Source: CAZIVO01 sp964542765
GTDB taxonomy: Bacteria; Planctomycetota; UBA1135; UBA2386
NCBI GenBank assembly: GCA_964542765.1
Contig: CAZIVO010000003.1
Span: 11,677 to 75,676, forward strand
DNA: 64,000 bases
Direction of reading: 5' to 3'
Position numbers and translations under genes: made by a program. The notes under the pieces are model-generated. The model did no database searches. It was given only the letters and a program-made list of their open reading frames with translations, and had not been told where the DNA came from. Below are positions 8,988 to 17,946 of this stretch, in pieces. Each line of letters starts with the position of its first letter. The first letter of the stretch is position 1.

Positions 8988-9641
8988 ATGGCGGCGGTTC
9001 TGGTCACAGCGGGTCCTACCCGCGAGCACATCGATGACGTTCGGTTTCTGGCCAATGGCAGCACGGGACGCATGGGGTTTGCCATCGCGGCTGCAGCTCA
9101 TGGTCGGGGCCATGAAGTCCAACTCGTAGCCGGCCCCACACATCTGGAGCCGCCTGCGGGTGTTCATGTTCATCGGGTGGTCTCGGCTCTGGAGATGCAG
9201 GCCGAGGCTGAACGTCTCTATCCGGCGACGGATCTTGTTTTTGGAGTCGCGGCGGTCTCGGACTATCGGCCGGCGCGGAGGATGGCGGGCAAGCCAGCGA
9301 AGAGCGAGGATTCGACGGTGCTCCATCTGACCGCGAACCCGGACATCATCGCAAGCATCGGGGCCAGGAAGGGCGATCGTGTAGTTGTGGGTTTTGCTCT
9401 GCAGGTCGTCGGAAAAGGTGGCATGGAAGGTGTGATGGAGCGAGCTCGCGAGAAACTTGTTGCCAAGGAACTCGATTTGATTGTTGTCAATCTGGCTGAT
9501 GCCATGGGGGCGGAGCAGAGCGAAGTTGTGTTGCTATGGGTGGATGGGACAGTCGAACATCTTCCTTGCCAGTCCAAGGAAGCGACGGCGGGCCACATCG
9601 TTGATGCCGCCATCGGTTTGCTGAGAGGTGGAAGGAAATGA
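8988..9641 (+). CDS. coaB: Phosphopantothenate-cysteine ligase, stand-alone CoaB
   Basis: This corresponds to the C-terminal (CoaB) half of the bifunctional CoaBC/Dfp protein, which joins phosphopantothenate and cysteine in coenzyme A synthesis. The nucleotide-binding start VTAGPTREHIDDVRFLANG and the STGRMG motif are typical, as are FGVAAVSDYRP and LTANPDII. The CoaC flavoprotein decarboxylase half is absent, and it is not next door. At 217 residues the length fits one CoaB domain. A G-rich ribosome site lies just before the ATG. The stop overlaps the ftsK start (ATGA), so the two are probably co-translated, although their functions are unrelated. Confidence 0.9.
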   Translation: MAAVLVTAGPTREHIDDVRFLANGSTGRMGFAIAAAAHGRGHEVQLVAGPTHLEPPAGVHVHRVVSALEMQAEAERLYPATDLVFGVAAVSDYRPARRMAGKPAKSEDSTVLHLTANPDIIASIGARKGDRVVVGFALQVVGKGGMEGVMERAREKLVAKELDLIVVNLADAMGAEQSEVVLLWVDGTVEHLPCQSKEATAGHIVDAAIGLLRGGRK

Positions 9642-12085
9642 CAGCTACGACTGATGCGCCACGGGCGAGCGATCCACAGGCGAGGTTGCGCGAGGCTCTT
9701 TGCCTGGTCTTGGTAGGGTCTTGTCTATACCTCCTGCTGTCATTGGTGACGCTGTCATTGCCCATCGGTGAGAGTGCTTTGCCGCGAGGGGGGATGCAAA
9801 ATCTGGGCGGTACCGTTGGGTATTACGTTGCTCACGGACTGAGTTTTGTCTTTGGGGGTGCGTCACACCTGCTGATCTTGTTCGCCCTCTTGTATGGGGT
9901 GTTACGTTTCTTGGATCGGCCTGTTGAGCGCGTGGTGCTCAAGGCGCTCGGCGTGGTCGTGTTCGTGGCGATGATGTCACTGCTGCTGGCAGGTCCTGAA
10001 GGGATTGCTGGTTACAGTGCGCGCTCCCCCTACGGAGCTGGCGGACGTTTCGGAGCGAATCTTTCGCCGAAGCTGCATCAGGCGTTCGGTGGTTCGGGGA
10101 GGATTCTGGTGCTGATCTTCGGCAGCATCGTGTCCTTGATGCTGGCCACGGAGTGGATGTTCTCAACATTGCTCCGTCGTGGGGCAGATGGTCTGACCTC
10201 CGGTGTGGGGAAGATCAAGCGACGCGGATGGCGATCCGCGGATGGCCTTGAGGCCGAAGGAGAGGACGAGGAATACGAGGAGGAAGACGAGGAATACGAG
10301 GACGAAGAGGAGGAATACGAGGACGAAGAGGAGGAAGACGAGGACGAGGAGGACCAGGAGGAAGACGAGGAGGACGAGGAGGAAGACGAGGAGGAGCCGA
10401 CTGTTGTGCCGGCGGGGGGCCGCAAGAGGCCCAGGGGACGTCGCCGTTCGGTGCCTCGCAGGCGCCCATCCCCGGTCAGGCCTCCTTCCCCGGATTTAGG
10501 AGGAATCGAGCCTGCGCAAACGAGCCTTCCCTTCGATACGGCTTATGTTTTTCCTCCCACGGATCTATTCCGTGAACCGGAGTTGGCTAACGATGATGAG
10601 TCGGAGACTCTCATCAATCGCAATGCTGAGGCGATTGAGCGCCGTTTGCGCTCGTTCAAGCTCGATACCGAGGTCGTTGGGGTCTCCAAGGGCCCTGCCG
10701 TGACCCAGTACGAGCTCCGCCTTGCCGAAGGCATCAAGGTGTCGAAGATCTCCAGCTATGAAGCTGATCTGGCGGCGGCCTTGCGTGCGGTTCAGGTGCG
10801 TGTCGTGGCGCCGATCCCCGGCAAGGACACGGTCGGCATTGAAGTGCCAAACAGTCAGCGGCGAGTGGTCTTCATGCGCGAGATGCTCGATCTTTATGGG
10901 CTCGCTGAAGAGTGGGCGATCCCGCTGTTCTTGGGCATGGATGTGGCAGGGGAACCAATCGTCGAGGATCTCGCCCGCATGCCGCATCTCCTGATTGCCG
11001 GCACGACGGGGTCAGGCAAGTCGGTCTGTATCAACACGATCATTTTGTCGATCATCATGACGCGTACGCCGGCGCAGGTTCGGCTGATTCTGATCGACCC
11101 CAAGATGGTCGAATTGCAGGCTTTCCGTGCCCTTCCTCACCTGAGTTGCGAAGTCGTTACCAATATGAAGAAGGCACCGGCGGTCCTGGGCTGGGCGGTC
11201 GAGGAGATGGACAAGCGCTATACGATGCTCGCGGCTGTGGGTGTGAGTAATATCAGCGGTTTCAACAAGCTTGGGCAGGCCGAGATCGAGGAGCGGTTGG
11301 GGCATTCGGTTGATCCCGCCGACGCGAGCTTGCCCTATCAGGTTCTTGTCATCGACGAATTTGCCGATCTGATGGCCGTGGCGGCGAAGGATGTCGAGGA
11401 GTCCATTCAGCGGCTCGCCCAGAAGTCTCGTGCCGTGGGCCTGCATGTGATTCTTGCAACTCAGCGGCCCAGCACCGATGTGATCACCGGGATCATCAAG
11501 GCGAACTTGCCTTGCCAGGCCGCATTCCGGGTGAAATCGAGGATCGATTCTCGTGTCATTCTGGATAGCAACGGTGCCGAAAAGCTGCTCGGCCACGGTG
11601 ACATGCTTTTTGTCAGGCCGAGCGGGAATGGTGTTGTCAGGGCCCAGGGAGCCTTCGTCGCTGAAGAGGAAATCCAACGGGTGGTGGGGTTCCTCAAGGA
11701 AAACGGGCCGACACCGTGTTTCTTGCCGGATCTGGTCCAGACCAAGACAGCTTCCGGGAAGAAACCGAGCGAACGAGACGAATACTACGAGCAAGCCGCC
11801 GAGGTGATTCTCGGGCAGCAACGGGGTTCGGCGACGCTCCTTCAGCGCTCCCTTGCGGTCGGCTATACCCGGGCTACGCGACTCCTGGAAATGATGGAGG
11901 ATGATGGGATTGTGGGGCCTTTCTGTGGGTCCAAGTCTCGCGAAGTCCTGCTGACCCTCGAGGAGTGGCAGGATCGTTGCCAAGCGGTTGGCGATGAGTT
12001 GGCTGACCAGGGTGAAGAGGAGCCGGGTGAGGGCTCACCTGACGAGTATGACTACGAGGATGAGGACGAGGCCGTCGAGGCCTGA
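9638..12085 (+). CDS. ftsK: DNA translocase FtsK/SpoIIIE
   Basis: Membrane-anchored hexameric DNA pump that clears chromosome termini from the division septum. Four hydrophobic segments lie in residues 19-180, then an acidic linker (about 205-255), then the motor: Walker A GTTGSGKSV at 455-463 and Walker B VLVIDEFADLM near 570. The C-terminal gamma winged helix (ATLLQRSLAVGYTRATRLL) reads DNA orientation signals in known FtsK. After it comes a second short acidic tail. The length of 815 is normal. The acidic linker is made of short Glu/Asp/Tyr repeats. The start ATG overlaps the coaB stop. A motorless relative follows directly. Confidence 0.97.
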   Translation: MTATTDAPRASDPQARLREALCLVLVGSCLYLLLSLVTLSLPIGESALPRGGMQNLGGTVGYYVAHGLSFVFGGASHLLILFALLYGVLRFLDRPVERVVLKALGVVVFVAMMSLLLAGPEGIAGYSARSPYGAGGRFGANLSPKLHQAFGGSGRILVLIFGSIVSLMLATEWMFSTLLRRGADGLTSGVGKIKRRGWRSADGLEAEGEDEEYEEEDEEYEDEEEEYEDEEEEDEDEEDQEEDEEDEEEDEEEPTVVPAGGRKRPRGRRRSVPRRRPSPVRPPSPDLGGIEPAQTSLPFDTAYVFPPTDLFREPELANDDESETLINRNAEAIERRLRSFKLDTEVVGVSKGPAVTQYELRLAEGIKVSKISSYEADLAAALRAVQVRVVAPIPGKDTVGIEVPNSQRRVVFMREMLDLYGLAEEWAIPLFLGMDVAGEPIVEDLARMPHLLIAGTTGSGKSVCINTIILSIIMTRTPAQVRLILIDPKMVELQAFRALPHLSCEVVTNMKKAPAVLGWAVEEMDKRYTMLAAVGVSNISGFNKLGQAEIEERLGHSVDPADASLPYQVLVIDEFADLMAVAAKDVEESIQRLAQKSRAVGLHVILATQRPSTDVITGIIKANLPCQAAFRVKSRIDSRVILDSNGAEKLLGHGDMLFVRPSGNGVVRAQGAFVAEEEIQRVVGFLKENGPTPCFLPDLVQTKTASGKKPSERDEYYEQAAEVILGQQRGSATLLQRSLAVGYTRATRLLEMMEDDGIVGPFCGSKSREVLLTLEEWQDRCQAVGDELADQGEEEPGEGSPDEYDYEDEDEAVEA
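10258..10396 (+). repeat. Acidic low-complexity repeat in ftsK linker
   Basis: A purine-only stretch built from gaggaa/gacgag/tac triplets encodes a Glu/Asp/Tyr-rich linker between membrane and motor domains. The same kind of tract occurs in the next gene at 13075-13300. Confidence 0.9.
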
Positions 12086-12322
12086 TTCTTCGTCAGGCGG
12101 CGTGAGACAGTTTTTCTGTAGCGGTTGAAGGTCCACCGCCGTCGATATCCTGCGATCAGCCTCCGAGCCGCTGCTCAGGCCGCTTGGAACTCCTTGTCCG
12201 CTCCCAATCGGGTCGTTACATTAGCTGACATTCAGCTTGCCCGGCACGTGTGGAGGGGGCTCCAGTGGTGCGGTGCGGAGCTACGGTTAGGAGCGAGCCT
12301 TCGGTTCAGAGGGGGGGCGTCG

Positions 12323-13618
12323 ATGATCGATCAATCCTTGGTAGATGCTCAGCATCGCCAATCTCGGACCCTGCTGAGTTGGGCCATTTCTCTCATCCCG
12401 GTAGCCTTGTCGGTTTTTTGCCTCTCTGCTCTGGGCTACTACCACGTGATGGTCGAGAGCGCGCAGCCGACATCGGGACTGTTGCAGGGAGTGATCGCCG
12501 GACTCTATGGCTTCCTTGGCTTCGTCCCGGCCTTCATGTGCTGTCTGCTCGTTCTGGTCTGGTCATCGATCTGGTTCATCACGGGTGAATCTACGCGCCT
12601 TTGGTCAAAGCTCGGGCGTGTCGTTGTCTTGACCCTGAGCCTTGCCATTCTCATCAACCTCCAGTCTGAGGGCATGGTTCCCGGTGACGGGGGTGGAGAT
12701 TTGGGAGCCTATCTCGCCACGCGGCTCCAGAGTCTGTTCGGCTATACCTTCGCAACGCTACTGATGTCACTCGTGGTGGTCGGGGCCTTGCTGATTGCGA
12801 CAGAATTTTTCTTCTACCGCTACTTTGCTGCCATGAGTGGAGCGGATGCTTCCTGTGATGAAGGGGGAGATCTGGGCGTGGAGAATGAGGCTGCTGCGGA
12901 GTTCAAGAACATCGTTGTGGGGCATGTGGCGAAGCCGGCAGCTCCGCGGTTCGCGATGGAGGAAGAGCCTGTATCCGATGTTGTTGCTGAAGAGGGACTA
13001 CCGCAAGCAGGGGCACCATCCGGGGATGATCCCATGAGCGAGGAGAGTCCACGCGCACCCCGTAGCTTCTCCGAAGAAGAAGAGGAGGAATACGAGGAAG
13101 AGGAGGAGGGCGAGGAGGAATACGAGGAAGAGGAGGAGGGCGAGGAGGAATACGAGGAAGAGGAGGAGGGCGAGGAGGAAGAGGAGGAATACGAGGAGGA
13201 AGAGGAGGGCGAGGAGGAAGAGGAGGAAGAGGAAGAGGAAGAGGAGGAGGAAGAGGAGGAAGACGAGGAATACGAATACGAATACGAATATGAAGAGGTC
13301 GAGGTGGACGTCGAAGAGGGCGAAGAGCAGGATTCGCAGGCCGACCCTGTCGAGATTCCTTCTCCCGCTGATGACCTGGACTCGCGTCAGGGCCTTCTAT
13401 TCGCAGGCGAGGGCCGCCCTTCCGTTGATGATGCCGCTGATCTGGTGATCCGTTCGAACAGGGCGAGTGTCATGTTCTTGCAGCGGAGGCTCCGGGTCTC
13501 GCCCGAAGAGGCATCTGGATTACTCGACGCGCTTCGGGAGAGGGGTGTCGTGGATGGCCAGCCCGGTGAAGATTACGGCCGCATCATCATGGACCTCGCG
13601 TCTTGGGAAGGTCGCTGA
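12323..13618 (+). CDS. Motorless FtsK-like protein (membrane domain + acidic linker + gamma winged helix)
   Basis: Predicted 431-residue inner-membrane protein built like FtsK without the ATPase. Four hydrophobic segments lie in about residues 17-170 (LSWAISLIPVALSVFCLSAL is the first). A long Glu/Tyr-rich linker follows (about 250-335). The last 60 residues (VIRSNRASVMFLQRRLRVSP then LLDALRERGVVDG) align with the FtsK gamma domain, as in ATLLQRSLAVGYTRATRLLEMMEDDGIVG of the neighbour. No Walker A or B is present. ATG 12323 was chosen because a G-rich ribosome site precedes it and the upstream extension has no protein character; a TTG at 12125 is in frame. It may tether DNA or regulate FtsK; this is inference. 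It lies between ftsK and dnaB on the same strand. Confidence 0.8.
   Translation: MIDQSLVDAQHRQSRTLLSWAISLIPVALSVFCLSALGYYHVMVESAQPTSGLLQGVIAGLYGFLGFVPAFMCCLLVLVWSSIWFITGESTRLWSKLGRVVVLTLSLAILINLQSEGMVPGDGGGDLGAYLATRLQSLFGYTFATLLMSLVVVGALLIATEFFFYRYFAAMSGADASCDEGGDLGVENEAAAEFKNIVVGHVAKPAAPRFAMEEEPVSDVVAEEGLPQAGAPSGDDPMSEESPRAPRSFSEEEEEEYEEEEEGEEEYEEEEEGEEEYEEEEEGEEEEEEYEEEEEGEEEEEEEEEEEEEEEEEDEEYEYEYEYEEVEVDVEEGEEQDSQADPVEIPSPADDLDSRQGLLFAGEGRPSVDDAADLVIRSNRASVMFLQRRLRVSPEEASGLLDALRERGVVDGQPGEDYGRIIMDLASWEGR
13082..13171 (+). repeat. Three perfect 30-bp tandem repeats
   Basis: Three exact copies of a 30-base unit encode EEEYEEEEEG, and degenerate copies run on to about 13300. The unit is a multiple of three. 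The tract forms the acidic linker of the motorless FtsK-like protein. Confidence 0.9.
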
Positions 13619-13895
13619 CCGGCTCCGGATGACTTCGTTGGCAGATCATTGTTTGGCGGTCTCATGCTGTGTCAGGCTGAGGCTTTTTTAAAATCCTTGT
13701 GAGACTTGGAGAAAAACAACAGGCAGCCAGGGAGCCTCGGTGGAGTGACGCATGCGTTTTGCACAGAGTTACGAAGAGATAACTCACCGTTGTCCACCAT
13801 GCGACATCTTGCCTGCTGCTCTCACGAGATTACTTATAGGGTTTCCGTGGTAGCCGAAGCCGATTCGATGCCGGGCACCGCGAAGAGGGGGATAG
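13619..13895. other. Intergenic region before dnaB
   Basis: No gene is supported in these 277 bases. A weak sigma-70-like pair (TTGCCT near 13809 and TTATAG near 13834) may be the dnaB promoter; spacing is not ideal. Confidence 0.3.
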
Positions 13896-15332
13896 ATGGT
13901 TGACTTTGGCGCTCCTGGTGATGGGGGGGCAAAACATGTTAGACAAGATGGTTCGCAGTCCGGCTTTCGCGGTGTGAGGGCTTCTTCGAAGGCCCCGCTC
14001 GGTGAGACGAAAACGGTTCCGCACAATCTGGAGGCCGAGCGTTCAGTTCTCGGGGCCTTGCTTCTCTATGCGGACGCGGTTGCCGATGTGAGCGATCTCC
14101 TCAAGCCGGAGGATTTTTATCTCCCCGCGCACGCGCTGATCTTTGAAGCGATCGTATCATCCTATACGGATGCGACGGCGACGGATCCCGTGGTCGTTGC
14201 CGAGGCCCTTTCGCGTAAGGGGCATCTCGATGAGGTGGGAGGTCATGATCGCCTCCTGGATTTGGCGACAGCGACAACTTCAGCTGCGGCGATCGGTTAT
14301 CACGCTGAGATTGTCCGGGACAAATCGATCACGCGTAAGCTTCTGGATGCTTGTCACGATATTGCCCGGCAAGCTTATGACAATGCTGGGTCTGCCCGTG
14401 ACTTGCTCGATGAAGCGGAGCGCGGCATTTTCGAGATCGCACGTATAGGGAGAAGCGGTGAATCGAAGTCGATCACGGATCTTCTGCAGCAGACTTTCAA
14501 GAGGATTGACAGTCTTCGTGATCGGTCAGGTCGCCTCCTCGGTTTGGGCACGGGTTTCCAGGACTTGGATGACCTGACCGCGGGTCTCCAGGAAGGTGAG
14601 TTGATCATTGTCGCTGCGCGACCATCGATGGGAAAAACTTCACTGGCCCTCAACCTTGTTGAGCGCATTGCCTCGGAAGGCAAGGCGGTGGCTTTTTTCA
14701 GCCTGGAAATGTCGAGTCAGCAGATCATTCAAAACATGCTTTGTTGTCGGTCTCAGATCGATGGGCAGGCGATGCGGAAAGGGAGGATCACCGATGCGCA
14801 GTATCGCAAGCTCACGGAGGAGGCATCGCTCCTCTACGAGGCCCCGCTTTTTGTCGATGATTCGCCAGGCCTTACCCCAACAGCTCTTCGGGCCAAGTGT
14901 CGTCGACTGAAGCAGAAGCATGACATCCAGCTGGTTGTTGTCGATTACTTGCAGCTGATGACGGCCGCTGGCAGGAACGAGAGTCGTCAGCAGGAAATTG
15001 CGACGATCTCCCGCACGCTCAAGGCGATTGCGAGGGAGTTGAAGGTGCCTGTGGTGGCTCTGTCACAGCTCAATCGCGATGTCGAGAACCGGGATAGTCA
15101 TCGCCCTCGGATGAGCGATTTGAGGGAGTCTGGCGCAATTGAACAGGATGCTGATGTTGTCATCCTCTTGCACCGTGAGGAATATTTCAAACCCACCGAA
15201 GACAATCGCGGCCTTGCGCAGATCATCATTGCCAAGCAGCGCAATGGCCCCACGGGGGAGATCACTCTCCGGTTTTTCCGGCAATACATGCGCTTTGAGG
15301 CCTTCCAGCGTCAGGCAGAACCAATCCACTGA
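13896..15332 (+). CDS. dnaB: Replicative DNA helicase DnaB
   Basis: Hexameric 5'-3' helicase of the replication fork. The N-terminal primase-interacting domain begins PHNLEAERSVLGALLL, and the RecA-like domain has Walker A ARPSMGKTS near residue 245, Walker B VVVDYLQLM, and the arginine-finger region ending in GEITLRFF. The N-terminal 35 residues before the conserved part are an extra Gly/Ser-rich segment. The length of 478 is normal. A good purine-rich ribosome site (gaggggg) precedes the ATG. I see no intein in the P-loop, a common site for one. Confidence 0.97.
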   Translation: MVDFGAPGDGGAKHVRQDGSQSGFRGVRASSKAPLGETKTVPHNLEAERSVLGALLLYADAVADVSDLLKPEDFYLPAHALIFEAIVSSYTDATATDPVVVAEALSRKGHLDEVGGHDRLLDLATATTSAAAIGYHAEIVRDKSITRKLLDACHDIARQAYDNAGSARDLLDEAERGIFEIARIGRSGESKSITDLLQQTFKRIDSLRDRSGRLLGLGTGFQDLDDLTAGLQEGELIIVAARPSMGKTSLALNLVERIASEGKAVAFFSLEMSSQQIIQNMLCCRSQIDGQAMRKGRITDAQYRKLTEEASLLYEAPLFVDDSPGLTPTALRAKCRRLKQKHDIQLVVVDYLQLMTAAGRNESRQQEIATISRTLKAIARELKVPVVALSQLNRDVENRDSHRPRMSDLRESGAIEQDADVVILLHREEYFKPTEDNRGLAQIIIAKQRNGPTGEITLRFFRQYMRFEAFQRQAEPIH

Positions 15333-15366
15333 CTGTCGAGTCGTTTTGCTGTAGAGCGTTGCCGAG

Positions 15367-17877
15367 TTGGTGGGCATATTGAGCGTTGTGCGTCCCCCTT
15401 TTCTCGTCGCCCGGCTGTTGATTCTTGCGATCCTTACTTTGCAAGGTGAGCGCCTGTGTGCGCAGATAGGGAAGGATGATGAGGGCAAAGAGATCGCCGC
15501 TATTGTCATCGAGGGCGCTGGTGATGATGAAGCGATTCGTCGGCAACTGAAGACCAAGGCAGGCGATGCTCTCAAGGGGACTGATGTTCGCGATGATATT
15601 GTCGCGCTCTGGGAACGGATCAAGGTAAGGGCTCTCGTTTGGGTCGAGGATACTGACGATGGGCGTGTGCGATTGGTGTTCAGTGTCCAGGAACCGATGG
15701 CATATGACCGAGTCGAGTTCCGAGGCGTCGATCATTACGACGACGGGGAGGTTCGATCGCTCTTGGGAATGGGCGTGGTCCAAAGAGTGACTGATCGCGA
15801 GGCTATTCAGCACAAGCGCATGCTGATGGCTCGCTACCGCAGAGATGGTTACTACTTCGTTGAGATCGCAATTGACAAGGACAACGAGGAAGGGCTTCTC
15901 AGCTTCGTGGTCGATGAAGGCCCGAAGGTAACGGTTCGAGAGGTGCGCTTCCGAGGCAACACATCCTTTCCAGGCTCAGCTCCCCTGGGATTGTGGCAGA
16001 ATCTCGTTGGCAGTTCCGGGATCGAGAGCAAGCCGGGAGTCCTGTTTTCCGGAGCCCCTTACAGTGAAGTTGCTGTCGAGGAAGATCTAGACAAGATTCG
16101 AGGTTTCTATCGTCGCATCGGTTTCAGGGACGCCAAGGCGGAACTGGCACGCCGCTCGTTCGCTGAGGGTATGGAGGAGGTTGATCTGGACTTCCGCATC
16201 GTAGAAGGGCGACGCTACCGGATTTCGGGCTTGGAACTGAGATTTGTCGACGAACGCGGAGAGACGGTTGCGGAATCTCTCTATGGCGAGGAGCGAGTTC
16301 TGGAAGAAGTCAGGGTCAAGCCGGGCGATTTCTATGACCGTGATGAGGTTGCTCGTGACAAGAGGGCTATTCAACGCTTTTACGGCGTTCGGGGGCACCC
16401 GAGCACTGGCCGTTTCGGGAATACTCCGATCCCGAGCGCCTTCCGGATGGGTGACCCCCGAGAGCTTTTCGATGTAGAAAAAGCAACGATCGGTATCACC
16501 TTCGAGATCTTTGAGGGCACGCCGAAGAAGTTGCGGGATGTGCTCGTCGTGGGGAATACCGCGACCAAGGATCATGTCATCCGGCGCAAGGTATTCCTGT
16601 ATCCCGGCGACACCATTGATACCACCGTGGTGGAGAAGTCGCTGAGGACTTTGGATGCGTTGCGCTATTTCCAGAGCATGCGAGATATGACGGGAGCGCG
16701 CTTCGAACTTGAGCCAGTCGAAGGGAGTTCGGAGGAGCTTGATCTACGGGTTCGTGTCAAGGAAGGCGACACCGGCGCACTGGTGTGGGGTGCTGGTGTC
16801 AGCTCGGGCCTTGGCATGGTCGGGCGCTTGCAATTTACCAAGCGGAACTTCGATCTGTTTCAGTTGCCGTCATCGCTCAATCCGGCCACCGTGGTTGGTG
16901 AGATCATGGAGAACAAAGCTTTCCATGGCGCTGGGCAGGAACTGGAAATGTTCCTGGCGCCTGGCACGGAGATCAGCATGTTCCGGATGGATTTGAGTAA
17001 TCCGGATCTTTTTGGCGAGCACATCGACACGATCGGCGGGCGGATTCAGGGCTTTGAGCAGATGCGAATTATGGATTCCTTCAATACGGATTCGCTGGGA
17101 CTTGTGCTTGGAATGCAGCGTAACTTCAGTGAGGAACTCCAGGCGGGGATCTTCATCCGCCAAGAGACAGTCGATGTAGATGATCTTGAATCGGATGCTC
17201 CTGGCCTGGTCAAGGATGCTGAGGGCCAGACCGAACTCCGTGGTATGGGATTCAATTTCCGGTGGCGAGATTTCGATCATTTCATGCGGCCGACCGAAGG
17301 TTTCGAGGTGAAGGCTCGCGGAGAGGTTCTTGGTGGATCGTTCGGTGCGGATGAAAGCTTCTGGAAGATCGGTCTCAGCTACCGCTACTACCATCCGTTG
17401 TTCGTCGATTCGCGGGATCGTGCTCATGTACTGCATTTCCGCCAGAACTTTGATTTCGGGCGGGCGTTTGGCGGGTCTGATGACCTGTTCCTCACGGAGC
17501 GGTACTACATGGGTGGCAGCAATCTGCGAGGCTTTGACCAGAGGCAGGCAGGCCCGGTTGAGAATGGTCATCCACTTGGAGGAGAGGCGAGGTTTCTGAC
17601 AACGCTGGAGTATCAGTTTCCTCTGGTCTCTACTCGGCTCGAATCACAATTGGGTGAGACGGAGCTATTACGGGGCGTGATCTTCATGGATACCGGACAA
17701 TTGGGAATGGGGATCGATGATTCATCTTTCAGCGATCTCAGGGTCAGTGTGGGCTTTGGAGTTAGGATCATTGTTCCTTACTTCACTTTCCCGATAGCGC
17801 TCGACCTTGGTTTCCCTGTCATGAGCGAAGAAACGGATGATCGCAAGGTGTTCTACTTTACTCTGGGCAAGTTCTGA
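15367..17877 (+). CDS. bamA: BamA-like Omp85 outer-membrane assembly protein
   Basis: Outer-membrane protein insertase of the Omp85 family. A signal peptide (LVARLLILAILTLQGERLCA) is followed by about five POTRA domains (residues 35-440; recognisable pieces are VEFRGVDHYDDGEVRSLLGM, VREVRFRGNTSF and LRDVLVVGNTATKDHVIRRK). The 16-strand barrel occupies the rest; the conserved loop-6 motif appears as GGSNLRGFDQR and the protein ends in Phe (YFTLGKF), the usual barrel signal. At 836 residues the length fits BamA. The start is uncertain: TTG 15367, GTG 15370, TTG 15379 and GTG 15388 are all in frame and there is no ATG. TamA is less likely because it has three POTRAs. Confidence 0.9.
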   Translation: MVGILSVVRPPFLVARLLILAILTLQGERLCAQIGKDDEGKEIAAIVIEGAGDDEAIRRQLKTKAGDALKGTDVRDDIVALWERIKVRALVWVEDTDDGRVRLVFSVQEPMAYDRVEFRGVDHYDDGEVRSLLGMGVVQRVTDREAIQHKRMLMARYRRDGYYFVEIAIDKDNEEGLLSFVVDEGPKVTVREVRFRGNTSFPGSAPLGLWQNLVGSSGIESKPGVLFSGAPYSEVAVEEDLDKIRGFYRRIGFRDAKAELARRSFAEGMEEVDLDFRIVEGRRYRISGLELRFVDERGETVAESLYGEERVLEEVRVKPGDFYDRDEVARDKRAIQRFYGVRGHPSTGRFGNTPIPSAFRMGDPRELFDVEKATIGITFEIFEGTPKKLRDVLVVGNTATKDHVIRRKVFLYPGDTIDTTVVEKSLRTLDALRYFQSMRDMTGARFELEPVEGSSEELDLRVRVKEGDTGALVWGAGVSSGLGMVGRLQFTKRNFDLFQLPSSLNPATVVGEIMENKAFHGAGQELEMFLAPGTEISMFRMDLSNPDLFGEHIDTIGGRIQGFEQMRIMDSFNTDSLGLVLGMQRNFSEELQAGIFIRQETVDVDDLESDAPGLVKDAEGQTELRGMGFNFRWRDFDHFMRPTEGFEVKARGEVLGGSFGADESFWKIGLSYRYYHPLFVDSRDRAHVLHFRQNFDFGRAFGGSDDLFLTERYYMGGSNLRGFDQRQAGPVENGHPLGGEARFLTTLEYQFPLVSTRLESQLGETELLRGVIFMDTGQLGMGIDDSSFSDLRVSVGFGVRIIVPYFTFPIALDLGFPVMSEETDDRKVFYFTLGKF

Positions 17878-17895
17878 TGGCCGCTGACGGGATCA

Positions 17896-17911
17896 GGGAG
17901 ATATCTCTCCC
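17896..17911 (+). other. Short inverted repeat between bamA and hutH
   Basis: GGGAGA pairs with TCTCCC around the loop TATC. No T-run follows, so this is not a normal terminator. Confidence 0.35.
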
Positions 17912-17937
17912 GGGTAAGATCGTTGTGGCGAATCACG

Positions 17938-17942
17938 AGGAG
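17938..17942 (+). promoter_or_regulatory. Ribosome binding site of hutH
   Basis: AGGAG lies five bases before the ATG at 17947 and decides this start over the in-frame upstream GTG at 17923. Confidence 0.8.
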
Positions 17943-17946
17943 CAGC

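Noticed and set aside
10258..13300. Repeats considered as a CRISPR or other non-coding array
   Set aside because: They are purine-rich, have no unique spacers and lie in frame inside two proteins.
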